64,000 nt of DNA. Origin: Halomonas sp. Lineage in GTDB: Bacteria > Pseudomonadota > Gammaproteobacteria > Pseudomonadales > Halomonadaceae. The position numbers and the translations under genes are program-made. The DNA is taken from the NCBI RefSeq assembly GCF_011050415.1, contig NZ_DRFS01000019.1:62001-126000 (forward strand), in the 5' to 3' direction. Under the pieces are notes generated by a model. The model was not told the origin of the DNA, searched no databases, and saw only the letters and a list, made by a program, of their open reading frames with translations. Below, piece by piece: positions 18,556 through 26,121 of this stretch; position 1 is the stretch's first letter, and each line of letters starts with the position of its first letter.

Positions 18556-19053
18556 GTGTCATTGCTACCGTTTGTTGTTCCCCCGGCGTCTGCGTTGCTG
18601 CCTCTACCGGTAAACCTTGAGCATTTGATTCGTCTTCTTGATCCGAAGGTGCCTTTCATTATTAAGCAGCGTGTAATCGCGCCTTTACTCAACCGTACGT
18701 TTGCTGAGCCTCTGCAAGAGGGCGAGTTTGATGTTCTGGAAGGGCGGCGTATTACCCTCGCCATCGGGGATTTAGGGGTGACGCTAAGCCTGACGCTTAA
18801 AGCCCAGCGCTTGGTAGTATGCCGTGAGCAGGGCGAGGCAACCATTCGTGGAGGATGGCGCGAGTTTTTGTGCCTTGCTACTCGCCGCGAAGACCCCGAT
18901 AGCCTGTTTTTCCAGCGTCGTTTAGTCATAGAAGGGGACACGGAGCTGGGGTTAACGCTTAAAAACCTGCTGGATGGCCGTGAGGAAAGTTTTGCGCAAG
19001 GTCGTTTAGGTGAAGTGCTGATGGGGCTAGAGCGGATGTCGCGCAGTGGGTGA
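18556..19053 (+). CDS. ubiT: UbiT, SCP2-like factor for oxygen-independent ubiquinone synthesis
   Basis: 165-aa SCP2-domain protein similar in size and layout to E. coli UbiT (YhbT): N-terminal proline-rich lead, PVNLEHLIRLLDPKVPFIIKQ, then the sterol-carrier fold with FDVLEGRRITLAIGDLG, and a conserved DTELGLTLKNLLDG motif. UbiT is a lipid-binding partner of UbiU and UbiV, whose genes are 3.3 kb away. The start GTG 18556 has TTAGGAG eight bases upstream; the GTG at 18547 overlaps that site. It is preceded by the SirB2 gene after 139 nt. Confidence 0.85.
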   Translation: MSLLPFVVPPASALLPLPVNLEHLIRLLDPKVPFIIKQRVIAPLLNRTFAEPLQEGEFDVLEGRRITLAIGDLGVTLSLTLKAQRLVVCREQGEATIRGGWREFLCLATRREDPDSLFFQRRLVIEGDTELGLTLKNLLDGREESFAQGRLGEVLMGLERMSRSG

Positions 19054-19083
19054 TTTCACCCTCCCCAGCTTCCAGGAATTTAT

Positions 19084-19118
19084 TAGGCGGCGTCGGTATG
19101 CGTTACTGAGGCCGCCTA
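19084..19118. terminator. Terminator-like hairpin between ubiT and hmp
   Basis: TAGGCGGC (19084-19091) and GCCGCCTA (19111-19118) form an 8-bp stem followed by TTTAT on the plus strand. It lies between convergent ubiT and hmp and could serve both. Confidence 0.55.
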
Positions 19119-19122
19119 TTTA

Positions 19123-20295
19123 TCAAGCGGCGTCGAGCGGTCGCGAGGGGCCGAAGTGCTCAAAGTGTCGGCGGTCTGCGCCGATACCTAGCTCAGCCAA
19201 AGCATTGTTGATAGCCGTCATGAACCCCTGGGGACCGACAAAATAGCAGCGAGCCATAGGGCTAGGCAGGTAGTCAGCTAATAAGGAGCGGTCGATACGC
19301 CCAGTATGATCGGCGCAGTTTCCCCGTTCATGAATGCTGACAGCTTGAAAACGTTGGGGATAGGCAGCCTTCAAGGTTTTAAGCTCGTCATTAAAAGCGT
19401 GATGATCGGCATCTAAGGCAGCGTGTAAATAGACTACCTGTCGTCCAAGGGCCAAAGCATGCCGCGCTATGGGGAGAAGTGGCGTTTGACCGACTCCCCC
19501 GCTGGCAAACAGCAGCGGTTCGTCACCCTCTACCAGCGTCAAATCACCTGCGGGGGGAAGCAGCTCTATGCTATCACCTAGTTGCAGGACATCGTGGAAA
19601 TGACGGCTGACTAGCCCTTCTGCTTCGCGTTTGATTGAGATGCGATAGCTCCGACCATTGGAGGTATCCGATAGGCTGTAATGCCGATAGGCCGGTTCGC
19701 CATTAATGGTTAGGCGTACGCCGATATATTGGCCAGGCTCATGGTCAGCCACCGTGTCGCCATCCTCAGGTGCCAGAATAAAAGAGCGAATCAAGACACT
19801 CTCCTGCTGAGTGCTGGCAATCTTGAAGCGGCGGGTGCCCCGCCAACCGCCAGGACGCTGCTCAAACTCACGGTAGCGCTGGTCTTCAAGGTCGATGAGT
19901 AGTGCAGCAAGCTCGTTATAAAGCGCGCCCCACGCATCGGCGATTTCTGGCGTTATGGCATCGCCAAGAACATCGCCAATCGCCGCTAGCAAGCACTCCC
20001 CTACGATGGGGTACTGTTCAGGAAGTATTCCCAAAGAGACATGCTTGCTGACCACAACAGCCAGTGTGGCGCGTGCTTGGGCAGGGTTGCTGCGTAGTTT
20101 TATATAGGCCAACACGGCGCTGGCCAGAGCGCGAGGCTGTCCACCGCTTTGCTGATGCGCCTCATTGAAGAGTGGTTTTACGTCAGGATAGCGGTTAAAC
20201 ATCAACGGGTAAAAATGCTGCGTAATGGCGTCTAGATGTTCAGCAACGATGGGGGCCGTAGCGTCGATCAGTTGTTCTTGTTCATGTGTTAGCAC
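19123..20295 (-). CDS. hmp: Flavohaemoprotein, nitric oxide dioxygenase
   Basis: 390-aa three-domain enzyme that converts NO and oxygen to nitrate, or reduces NO anaerobically. The globin domain (1-140) has proximal His85 (VVSKHVSLGI), as in E. coli Hmp. The FAD-binding barrel (about 150-255) has RHYSLS and GLVSRHFHD. The NAD domain (about 260-390) has LLFASGGVGQTPLLP and CYFVGPQGFM. The start is GTG 20295; AGAGG lies eight bases upstream inside a large palindrome. Regulation by NsrR is supported by the operator immediately upstream and by nsrR 1.5 kb away. Confidence 0.95.
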   Translation of the reverse strand: MLTHEQEQLIDATAPIVAEHLDAITQHFYPLMFNRYPDVKPLFNEAHQQSGGQPRALASAVLAYIKLRSNPAQARATLAVVVSKHVSLGILPEQYPIVGECLLAAIGDVLGDAITPEIADAWGALYNELAALLIDLEDQRYREFEQRPGGWRGTRRFKIASTQQESVLIRSFILAPEDGDTVADHEPGQYIGVRLTINGEPAYRHYSLSDTSNGRSYRISIKREAEGLVSRHFHDVLQLGDSIELLPPAGDLTLVEGDEPLLFASGGVGQTPLLPIARHALALGRQVVYLHAALDADHHAFNDELKTLKAAYPQRFQAVSIHERGNCADHTGRIDRSLLADYLPSPMARCYFVGPQGFMTAINNALAELGIGADRRHFEHFGPSRPLDAA

Positions 20296-20303
20296 GGATA
20301 ATA

Positions 20304-20350
20304 CCTCTGGGCTTTAAGATGCTTTATAAATGCATCTTAAAGCCCAGAGG
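20304..20350. promoter_or_regulatory. NsrR operator within a 19-bp-arm palindrome before hmp
   Basis: Arms CCTCTGGGCTTTAAGATGC (20304-20322) and their exact complement (20332-20350) flank the 9-nt spacer TTTATAAAT. The core, 20316-20338, starts AAGATGC and ends GCATCTT and fits the 11-1-11 NsrR consensus of enterobacteria. The site begins 9 nt before the hmp GTG and covers the ribosome site and probably the -10 region, an ideal place for repression. The palindrome extends well past the NsrR core, so the transcript could also fold. Confidence 0.85.
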
Positions 20351-20442
20351 GTATAAATACCAATCTTAAAGCGGGTTTTATTATTGGAAGGACCCTTGAC
20401 GTGACGACGGTTATTGATGGGCGGCTAGCTGCTTAAAACTAT

Positions 20443-20467
20443 AAGATGCATTTTTGATACTTGTCAT
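20443..20467 (+). promoter_or_regulatory. NsrR half-site next to an FNR/Anr-like box before nnrS
   Basis: AAGATGCATTT (20443-20453) is a perfect left half of the NsrR operator, but the right half is poor. It abuts TTGAT-ACTT-GTCAT (20454-20467), which matches the FNR consensus TTGAT-N4-ATCAA at 8 of 10 positions. The box is centred 68 nt before the nnrS ATG, compatible with an activator at -41.5. Together they would make nnrS respond to low oxygen and NO. Confidence 0.5.
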
Positions 20468-20528
20468 GGTTTTTGATGGTTGCGAGGCGCACAATCATAT
20501 TTCCAAGCAAATTAGTCGGGATTATGCC

Positions 20529-21740
20529 ATGCCAACGATCACCTCATCCCCACCTGCCTTCAAGCTTAAGCATCTGCCATTGATGCGTCTGGCTTTTCGG
20601 CCTTTCTTCCTACTGGCTGCGTTGTTTAGCGTGGTATCCCTGTTGGTGTGGTTGGGTTTCTGGCACGGCAATATTCTGCTGCGCCCCTACGGCGGCCTGA
20701 TTTTTTGGCATCAGCATGAAATGCTGTTCGGTTTTGCAGCGGCAGTGGTAGCGGGATTTTTACTAACGGCTGTGCGCAACTGGACCGGATTGCCGAGCTT
20801 AAGCGGTGGGCCACTGCTGGCGCTAGTCGTGTTATGGCTATTAGGTCGGCTACTAATGGCCTTTCCCATGGCGTTGCCGGGCTGGCTGCTATTGATGGTC
20901 GACCTAGCGTTTCTGCCGGTGGTTGCTATCGTCATGGCGAAATTGGTAATTACCGCGAAGCGGTGGCGTAATTTGATCTTCATCCCTGTGCTTGCACTGT
21001 TTGCGATGGCTAATCTGGCAATGCATCTGGGGTTGAAGAACGGCGATGCCGAGTTGATTCGCCAAGCGGCCTATTTAGCCGTGCTGTTGATCACACTGAT
21101 GATGACAGTGGTTGGCGGGCGCGTGATTGCTATGTTTACTGCGAACCGTTTAGGGCGCACCAAGCCAGAGCCTATTCCCTTACTCGAAGGTGTTACGCTG
21201 GCGAGTACGGTGAGCGTCGTATTACTGCAGCTGGCCATCATGCTGGGTATTGCCGTACCTACGATGTTAATGGGTGGGGCGATGGTCTTAGCGGCATTGG
21301 CCAACACTCTTCGCATGGCACGCTGGGGTGGGCTGCACAGCTGGCGCGAACCATTGCTATGGGGATTGCACGGCAGCTATGCCTTCATCCCCTTAGGCTT
21401 CGTAATGTGGGTATTAGCACTGATGGGGCTAATGCGCACTGAGCTTGCGGTTCATGCGCTGAGTATCGGGGGGATGGGTGTCATGATGTTAGCCATGATG
21501 GCCAGGGTTTCTTTAGGCCATACCGGTCGGCCAATACACACCTTACCGGGTATCGGTATGGCGCTGGGGTTAATGTTAATAGCCGCCTTGCTGCGCGCAC
21601 CCGTATTGGCGCTATTTCCCCAGATAACCCACTGGATCTACACGCTAAGTATCATCCTCTGGTGCTTGGCCTACGTCATATTTTTAGTGCACTACACGTT
21701 GCCGTTGATGCAGGCGCGAGTCGACGGGCAGGAGGGCTAA
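20529..21740 (+). CDS. nnrS: NnrS family haem-copper membrane protein
   Basis: 403-aa protein with about 12 predicted helices. It begins with the family motif LMRLAFRPFFLLAALF and has conserved histidines in FWHQHEMLFGFAAAVVAGFLLTA (the WHxHEM-like motif, written here in part) and VRNWTG, GLPSLSG. NnrS proteins bind haem and copper and protect cells against nitrosative stress; they do not reduce nitrate themselves. ATG 20529 gives the usual length; the frame is open to 20454, but that part covers the regulatory region. It is divergent from hmp and convergent with nsrR. Confidence 0.9.
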   Translation: MPTITSSPPAFKLKHLPLMRLAFRPFFLLAALFSVVSLLVWLGFWHGNILLRPYGGLIFWHQHEMLFGFAAAVVAGFLLTAVRNWTGLPSLSGGPLLALVVLWLLGRLLMAFPMALPGWLLLMVDLAFLPVVAIVMAKLVITAKRWRNLIFIPVLALFAMANLAMHLGLKNGDAELIRQAAYLAVLLITLMMTVVGGRVIAMFTANRLGRTKPEPIPLLEGVTLASTVSVVLLQLAIMLGIAVPTMLMGGAMVLAALANTLRMARWGGLHSWREPLLWGLHGSYAFIPLGFVMWVLALMGLMRTELAVHALSIGGMGVMMLAMMARVSLGHTGRPIHTLPGIGMALGLMLIAALLRAPVLALFPQITHWIYTLSIILWCLAYVIFLVHYTLPLMQARVDGQEG

Positions 21741-21751
21741 TTTTTGAAGGT

Positions 21752-21810
21752 CTAAGCACTTAAGGACTAAGCACTTAAGGACTAAGCACTTAAGGGCTAA
21801 ACACTGAGGG
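21752..21810. repeat. 15-bp tandem repeat duplicating the 3' end of nsrR
   Basis: The unit CTAAGCACTTAAGGA occurs at 21752-21766 and 21767-21781, and with one change at 21782-21796. The fourth, degenerate copy (CTAAACACTGAGGG, 21797-21810) is the end of nsrR on the minus strand, including its TAG. The repeats fill the whole gap between convergent nnrS and nsrR. The same kind of 3'-end duplication occurs at narK. Confidence 0.85.
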
Positions 21811-22243
21811 TAGGAATACGCATGAGGCGCGCAAGCTGAGGTTGTTGATTGCCCAATAGGTCAGCCAATGTGTAGTGGTCAAGTACGTCTAGAAATGCTG
21901 ACAACGCATCCTTAAGAATCGATTGAAGTCGACATGCCGGGGTAATGATGCAGGCGTTATCGCTATGAAAACACTCAACTAACGCCATGTCATGCTCCAT
22001 CTCCCGCACCAGCTCGCCTAGCACGATTGTTGCGGGGTCACGTGTCAGCAGTAAGCCGCCGTTCTTGCCGCGAATAGCCGTTACGTACTGTTTTTGGCTT
22101 AGTTCCTGAACGATTTTCATCAAATGATTGCGTGAAATATCAAACGTTTCGGCAATCTCATGAATGGTAGAGCGCTCCTCTCCCTTGGCAGCAAGAAAGA
22201 TCAATACGCGTATCGAATAATCAGTGAATCGGGTGAGATGCAT
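21797..22243 (-). CDS. nsrR: NO-sensing repressor NsrR (Rrf2 family, Fe-S)
   Basis: 148-aa Rrf2 regulator. It has an N-terminal winged helix (MHLTRFTDYSIRVLIFLA, ISRNHLMKIVQELS, RGKNGGLLL) and three conserved cysteines, Cys91, Cys98 and Cys104, spaced as in NsrR (ECF, NAC, PAC) for the iron-sulphur cluster. NO destroys the cluster and relieves repression. Likely targets in this window are hmp (a perfect operator) and nnrS (a half-site). The gene is flanked by tandem duplications on both sides. Confidence 0.93.
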   Translation of the reverse strand: MHLTRFTDYSIRVLIFLAAKGEERSTIHEIAETFDISRNHLMKIVQELSQKQYVTAIRGKNGGLLLTRDPATIVLGELVREMEHDMALVECFHSDNACIITPACRLQSILKDALSAFLDVLDHYTLADLLGNQQPQLARLMRIPTLSV

Positions 22244-22267
22244 GGAGTTTACGTTGCTCCGAGGGTA

Positions 22268-22294
22268 ATCCAGCTATAAGTCATCCAGCTATAA
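22268..22294. repeat. Short tandem duplication upstream of nsrR
   Basis: ATCCAGCTATAA occurs at 22268-22279 and 22283-22294, a 15-bp period, 25 nt before the nsrR start and probably inside its promoter or leader. Confidence 0.65.
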
Positions 22295-22348
22295 AAAGTA
22301 TATTGTATGAATGTTCAGTAGGTTGCAATGATAGCGGGATTAAACGGT

Positions 22349-22376
22349 GATGGCCCTGCCGCAAAGCAGGGCCATC
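22349..22376 (-). terminator. Terminator hairpin of the ubiUV operon
   Basis: GATGGCCCTGC (22349-22359) and GCAGGGCCATC (22366-22376) form a perfect 11-bp stem with a 6-nt loop, 17 nt beyond the ubiV stop codon. The U-tract is short, but the stem is strong. It separates ubiUV from the nsrR promoter region. Confidence 0.65.
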
Positions 22377-22393
22377 AAAACTAATTTGTTGCG

Positions 22394-23311
22394 TTAGTGA
22401 GCCACGCTGCGGGTATTGTCCATGCCTGGACGCCCGTACCAATAGCCGTCGCAGACCTCGGCATCAACCAGGGATAATGGATCGGGTGTAGGCAGCTGGC
22501 CTTGGCGGGCTTGGTTAAAGGCGCTGACCACTTCAGCCATGCCTTCTGCTCGGGGGCTGAGACGCACCACCGATACCCCCATTTCGGCCATGACCGGAAG
22601 CTCATGACGAAGGTCCTGGCAGGCGCTTGAGAGAGTTTGAATGCCGTTCAGGTTGAAAACGTTGCGGGACTCTTGCGAACGCAGCACCAAGCCTTCGGGG
22701 TACTGCTGGCAAACAAACTGACAGCGGTCTTTGGGTTTCTGGTGGCGTCGCGCGGTAAAGCAGCGCGATGACCAGGCTAAAGGTAAGTGACCGTAGGCAA
22801 ACACTTCGCAGGGTTGGCTTACTCCTGCCTGATGGCAATCGGCGATCAGTTGAGTCAGGTCATCCCGGGACATTTCCACCGGTGCCTGCCAACGCTGCAT
22901 CCCAGCCCGCTTCATAACGCCCAAGGTGGCCGGGTTGTAAAGATTGAGTGCGGCGCCGGCGATGAACGGTAGCCCGGCATTCGAAAGGCGTTGTAGGGCG
23001 CTTTGATCGTTAGCCTCAACAATGAAGTCGCCGTTGTCACAGAGCTTGCGCAAATCGCGCAGATCGGCCTCGGACTCAATCAAGGTTTGGCTGGCGAGCA
23101 CCACCTGCTTGCCTGCCTGAGTGAGTTCGCGGCCAATGCCTAGCCAGTCGTCAAGTTTCATGTCGCGGCGTCGCGAGCAGACCGTTTCTCCCAGGGTGAT
23201 GATCTCTACCGGCCAATCGGCCGCCTCACGATAGAAGTCGGCGTAGCACTCCCGAGTCCAGTAGAAGAGTACCGGGCCCAGCGACAGTTGCAGGGCAGTG
23301 GGGGTCGTCAT
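22394..23311 (-). CDS. ubiV: UbiV, oxygen-independent ubiquinone hydroxylation subunit
   Basis: 305-aa U32-family protein (YhbV type) that works with UbiU in the oxygen-independent hydroxylations of ubiquinone synthesis. The cysteines expected to hold the 4Fe-4S cluster are visible: ETVCSRRRDMKL near the N terminus and the group CFTARRHQKPKDRCQFVC in the second half. It lies 9 nt after ubiU on the same strand, a clear operon. It matters for nitrate respiration, because Nar takes electrons from ubiquinol when oxygen is absent. Confidence 0.93.
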   Translation of the reverse strand: MTTPTALQLSLGPVLFYWTRECYADFYREAADWPVEIITLGETVCSRRRDMKLDDWLGIGRELTQAGKQVVLASQTLIESEADLRDLRKLCDNGDFIVEANDQSALQRLSNAGLPFIAGAALNLYNPATLGVMKRAGMQRWQAPVEMSRDDLTQLIADCHQAGVSQPCEVFAYGHLPLAWSSRCFTARRHQKPKDRCQFVCQQYPEGLVLRSQESRNVFNLNGIQTLSSACQDLRHELPVMAEMGVSVVRLSPRAEGMAEVVSAFNQARQGQLPTPDPLSLVDAEVCDGYWYGRPGMDNTRSVAH

Positions 23312-23320
23312 GGCAAACTC

Positions 23321-24316
23321 CTATTTCCAGCGACGCTCGTAGGCGCCCAGCGTAGTAGTGGCGCCTTCGGAAAGCTCAGCAAGACCGGCCATCCAAGCAT
23401 GCTCTGGATGAAAGCGCCCTGGCGCGTCTTCGAGGCTGTCCAGCGCCTGGCGCCAAATGCCTGCGACCTTCGACACATAAGCGGGGCTGCGCTGTCGTCC
23501 TTCAATTTTTACCGCACTAATACCCAGTTCACGCAATTCTGGTAGTAGCGCCAGGGTATTAAGGCTGGCGGGCTCCTCAATGGCGTGATAGGTCTCGCCG
23601 GTTACCTCAAAGCGTCCCTTGCACAGAGTTGGGTAGCCAGCGCGTTCACCTTCGGCGTAGCGATCAATCAGGACGTTGTTAAGACGCGACTCTAGACCTT
23701 GAGACGTCTCTTCCCAACGGACATGAGCCGCTGGCGAGCAGACGCCACGTGTATTGGGCGACTCGCCGGTGAGGTAAGAAGATAGATAGCAGCGCCCTTC
23801 GGCCATGATGCACAGGCTACCAAAGGCAAACACTTCGAGTTCCACCGGCGTCTGCTTGGCCAGGTCGCGTACTTGAGTAATCGATAACACCCGAGGCAGT
23901 ACGGCGCGCTTGATGCCAAAGTGCTCATGATAGAAGCGCAGTGCTTCATGGCTGGTCGCCGACCCCTGAACAGATAGGTGTCGTGCCACGTCAGGATGGT
24001 GCTGAGTGGCGTAATCCAATAGCCCCATATCGGCGAGGATCAAAGCATCCACGCCCAGATCGACTGCCTGATCCACAGCGCGGGTCCACTGGTGCCAGCC
24101 ATCGGGTTGTGGGTAGGTGTTAATCGCGCAGAATACTCGTTTGCCGTGCTTATGGGCGTAATCGACACCCTCACGGGCGCGTTTGTCGGTGAAGTTAAGC
24201 CCAGCAAACTGGCGAGCGTTCGTGGCATTTTGAAAACCGAAGTAGACAGCATCGGCCCCCTCATCTACCGCACGCTTCAGGGCGGGCAAGTTGCCAGCAG
24301 GGCACACAAGCTCCAT
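23321..24316 (-). CDS. ubiU: UbiU, oxygen-independent ubiquinone hydroxylation subunit
   Basis: 331-aa U32-family protein (YhbU type), partner of UbiV. The start MELVCPAGNLPALKRAVDEG and the strand-helix pattern of a TIM-barrel are typical. The iron-sulphur cysteines are present in GSLCIMAEGRC, GVCSPAAHVRW and, further on, CKGRFEV. First gene of ubiUV; an FNR-like box lies 60 nt upstream, shared with hemN. The pair needs UbiT, which is encoded 4 kb away at 18556. Confidence 0.94.
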   Translation of the reverse strand: MELVCPAGNLPALKRAVDEGADAVYFGFQNATNARQFAGLNFTDKRAREGVDYAHKHGKRVFCAINTYPQPDGWHQWTRAVDQAVDLGVDALILADMGLLDYATQHHPDVARHLSVQGSATSHEALRFYHEHFGIKRAVLPRVLSITQVRDLAKQTPVELEVFAFGSLCIMAEGRCYLSSYLTGESPNTRGVCSPAAHVRWEETSQGLESRLNNVLIDRYAEGERAGYPTLCKGRFEVTGETYHAIEEPASLNTLALLPELRELGISAVKIEGRQRSPAYVSKVAGIWRQALDSLEDAPGRFHPEHAWMAGLAELSEGATTTLGAYERRWK

Positions 24317-24375
24317 TGCGAAGACTCCTTAAGATGAAAACCCGAGCATTTTAGTTGCCTATTTATTGCCGCCCT

Positions 24376-24389
24376 TTGACTCAGATCAT
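24376..24389. promoter_or_regulatory. FNR/Anr-like box between ubiU and hemN
   Basis: TTGAC-TCAG-ATCAT matches TTGAT-N4-ATCAA at 8 of 10 positions. It is centred 66 nt upstream of the ubiU start and 178 nt before hemN, so it best fits ubiU. Anaerobic control of both divergent genes would make biological sense. Confidence 0.5.
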
Positions 24390-24560
24390 TATGGGGAGGC
24401 TTTCAAGGCGTAGTGAACAAAGCAGAGGCGTCACGATGGATGCAGGGTATTTTTTAAAACGTATACTTTATGAATATTAACCAGCGCTTGCTGCGCTCAC
24501 TTTTAGAGATCTTTTTCAAAAACCTTGTTCAAAGCCCCTTTTCAGAGACCTTTCCCGATT

Positions 24561-25946
24561 ATGCGAAATGAACCGTTGTTCAACCGCCCCCCGGTCGAAA
24601 AATATGACCGTCCGGGACCCCGCTACACCTCTTATCCTACCGCTCCGCAGTTTCATGCGGCGTTTGCTGAGGATGACTACCGAAGTGCTGCCGAGCGCAG
24701 TAACCAGGCCAGTGAACCAAAGCCACTGTCGGTTTACGTGCATATCCCTTTCTGTAAAAGCCTGTGCTATTACTGTGCCTGCAACAAAATCATCACCCAC
24801 AACACTGAACGGGCGGTTGAATATCTCCAGTGGCTGAAACAGGAGATTCGCGTTCAGGGGGCGCTTTTCGATAGCACCCGACGGATGACTCAATTGCACC
24901 TTGGCGGTGGCACCCCGACCTACCTGAGTAACCACCAGCTAGGCGAGTTAATGGCAGCGTTAGACGAGGCCTTTCATTTTGCGGCGCCTGCAGAGCGCGA
25001 ATTTTCGTTAGAGGTCGACCCGCGCACCGTGACCCCTGAGCAGGTGTATGAACTGTACGCACTGGGATTTAATCGTTTGAGCTTCGGCGTACAGGATTTT
25101 GATCACGACGTGCAGCAAGCGGTCAATCGTGTCCAGAGCGAAGAGCAGGTGGTATCGCTGGTGAAAGCAGCCCGTGACGCCGGGTTTGAATCGGTCAGTG
25201 TGGATTTAATCTATGGTCTGCCGCAGCAGACGGTAGCGAGTTTCGATACCACGCTGACCAAGATTATTGATCTGCAACCGGACCGCATTGCTGCTTACAG
25301 CTATGCCCATCTACCTGAGCTGTTCAAGGCTCAGCGATTGATTCGCCCCGAGGATATGCCGCCGCCAGAACGAAAGCTGGAACTGCTGGAGTTAACGATC
25401 AATCGCCTGACCGGCGCGGGTTACGTCTACATTGGCATGGATCACTTCGCCTTGCCGGATGACGAGCTGAGCCTAGCCCGTGAAAAAGGCACGCTGCAGC
25501 GCAACTTCCAGGGCTACTCCACCCACGCCGACTGCGACATGATCGGATTGGGTATTACTTCCATCGGCAAGGTGGGCGACACCTACAGTCAGAACGTCAA
25601 GGAGACGGCCCAGTACCAGCACCGCCTGGACGAAGGGCGCCTGCCCGTCTTTCGTGGCTACCGGCTTAGCGACGATGATCGCCTGCGACGCGATGTCATC
25701 AATACACTGATGTGTCATGGGCGTCTTGAGTTCGCCGCTATCGAGGCTCGCCATGGCATCGAGTTTGGTAGCTACTTTGCCAAGGCATTGAAAGACCTGG
25801 AAGAGATGGCCGATGACGGCCTGATCGCTCTGCGTGAAGAAGAAATCGAAGTGTTGCCTTCGGGCCGGTTGATGATTCGCAACCTGGCCATGGCGTTTGA
25901 TGCCTACCTAACGCCGAAGGAAAATCGCTACTCGCGAACCGTATGA
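24561..25946 (+). CDS. hemN: Oxygen-independent coproporphyrinogen III oxidase
   Basis: 461-aa radical SAM enzyme that decarboxylates coproporphyrinogen III in haem synthesis without oxygen; E. coli HemN is 457 aa. It has the cluster motif CKSLCYYCAC, HLGGGTPTYLS and the conserved N-terminal YDRPGPRYTSYPTAP needed for substrate binding in true HemN, unlike HemW. The start at 24561 is chosen because it matches the family; a longer frame exists from TTG 24525. It stands directly upstream of narG and supplies haem for NarI and other anaerobic enzymes. Confidence 0.95.
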   Translation: MRNEPLFNRPPVEKYDRPGPRYTSYPTAPQFHAAFAEDDYRSAAERSNQASEPKPLSVYVHIPFCKSLCYYCACNKIITHNTERAVEYLQWLKQEIRVQGALFDSTRRMTQLHLGGGTPTYLSNHQLGELMAALDEAFHFAAPAEREFSLEVDPRTVTPEQVYELYALGFNRLSFGVQDFDHDVQQAVNRVQSEEQVVSLVKAARDAGFESVSVDLIYGLPQQTVASFDTTLTKIIDLQPDRIAAYSYAHLPELFKAQRLIRPEDMPPPERKLELLELTINRLTGAGYVYIGMDHFALPDDELSLAREKGTLQRNFQGYSTHADCDMIGLGITSIGKVGDTYSQNVKETAQYQHRLDEGRLPVFRGYRLSDDDRLRRDVINTLMCHGRLEFAAIEARHGIEFGSYFAKALKDLEEMADDGLIALREEEIEVLPSGRLMIRNLAMAFDAYLTPKENRYSRTV

Positions 25947-26121
25947 TTTCTAAGGCTGCCCCTCATCTATTCCTAAACATTTGCTGCTCTATCACCTTGG
26001 GGGTAGATGGGGTGTATATGGAGGTAATCACGCAGTAATTCTGATGTCGATCGCGCAGACTCCTCTTCATGGAACCCGCCTGACGGGTAATGCAAATTTC
26101 CGAGGAGCCTGGAGATCGACC

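Noticed and set aside
20304-20350. Palindrome as insertion sequence end or phage attachment site
   Set aside because: It contains a clear NsrR operator at the expected place, and no transposase or integrase is nearby.
26041-26054. Weak FNR-like sequence CTGATGTCGATCGC before narG
   Set aside because: Only about 7 of 10 consensus positions match, so it is not listed as a site, although its distance to narG would fit.
25981-26121. Longer narG start giving 1307 residues
   Set aside because: The extra 47 residues do not match NarG; the ATG at 26122 has a good ribosome site and puts the cluster ligands at family positions.
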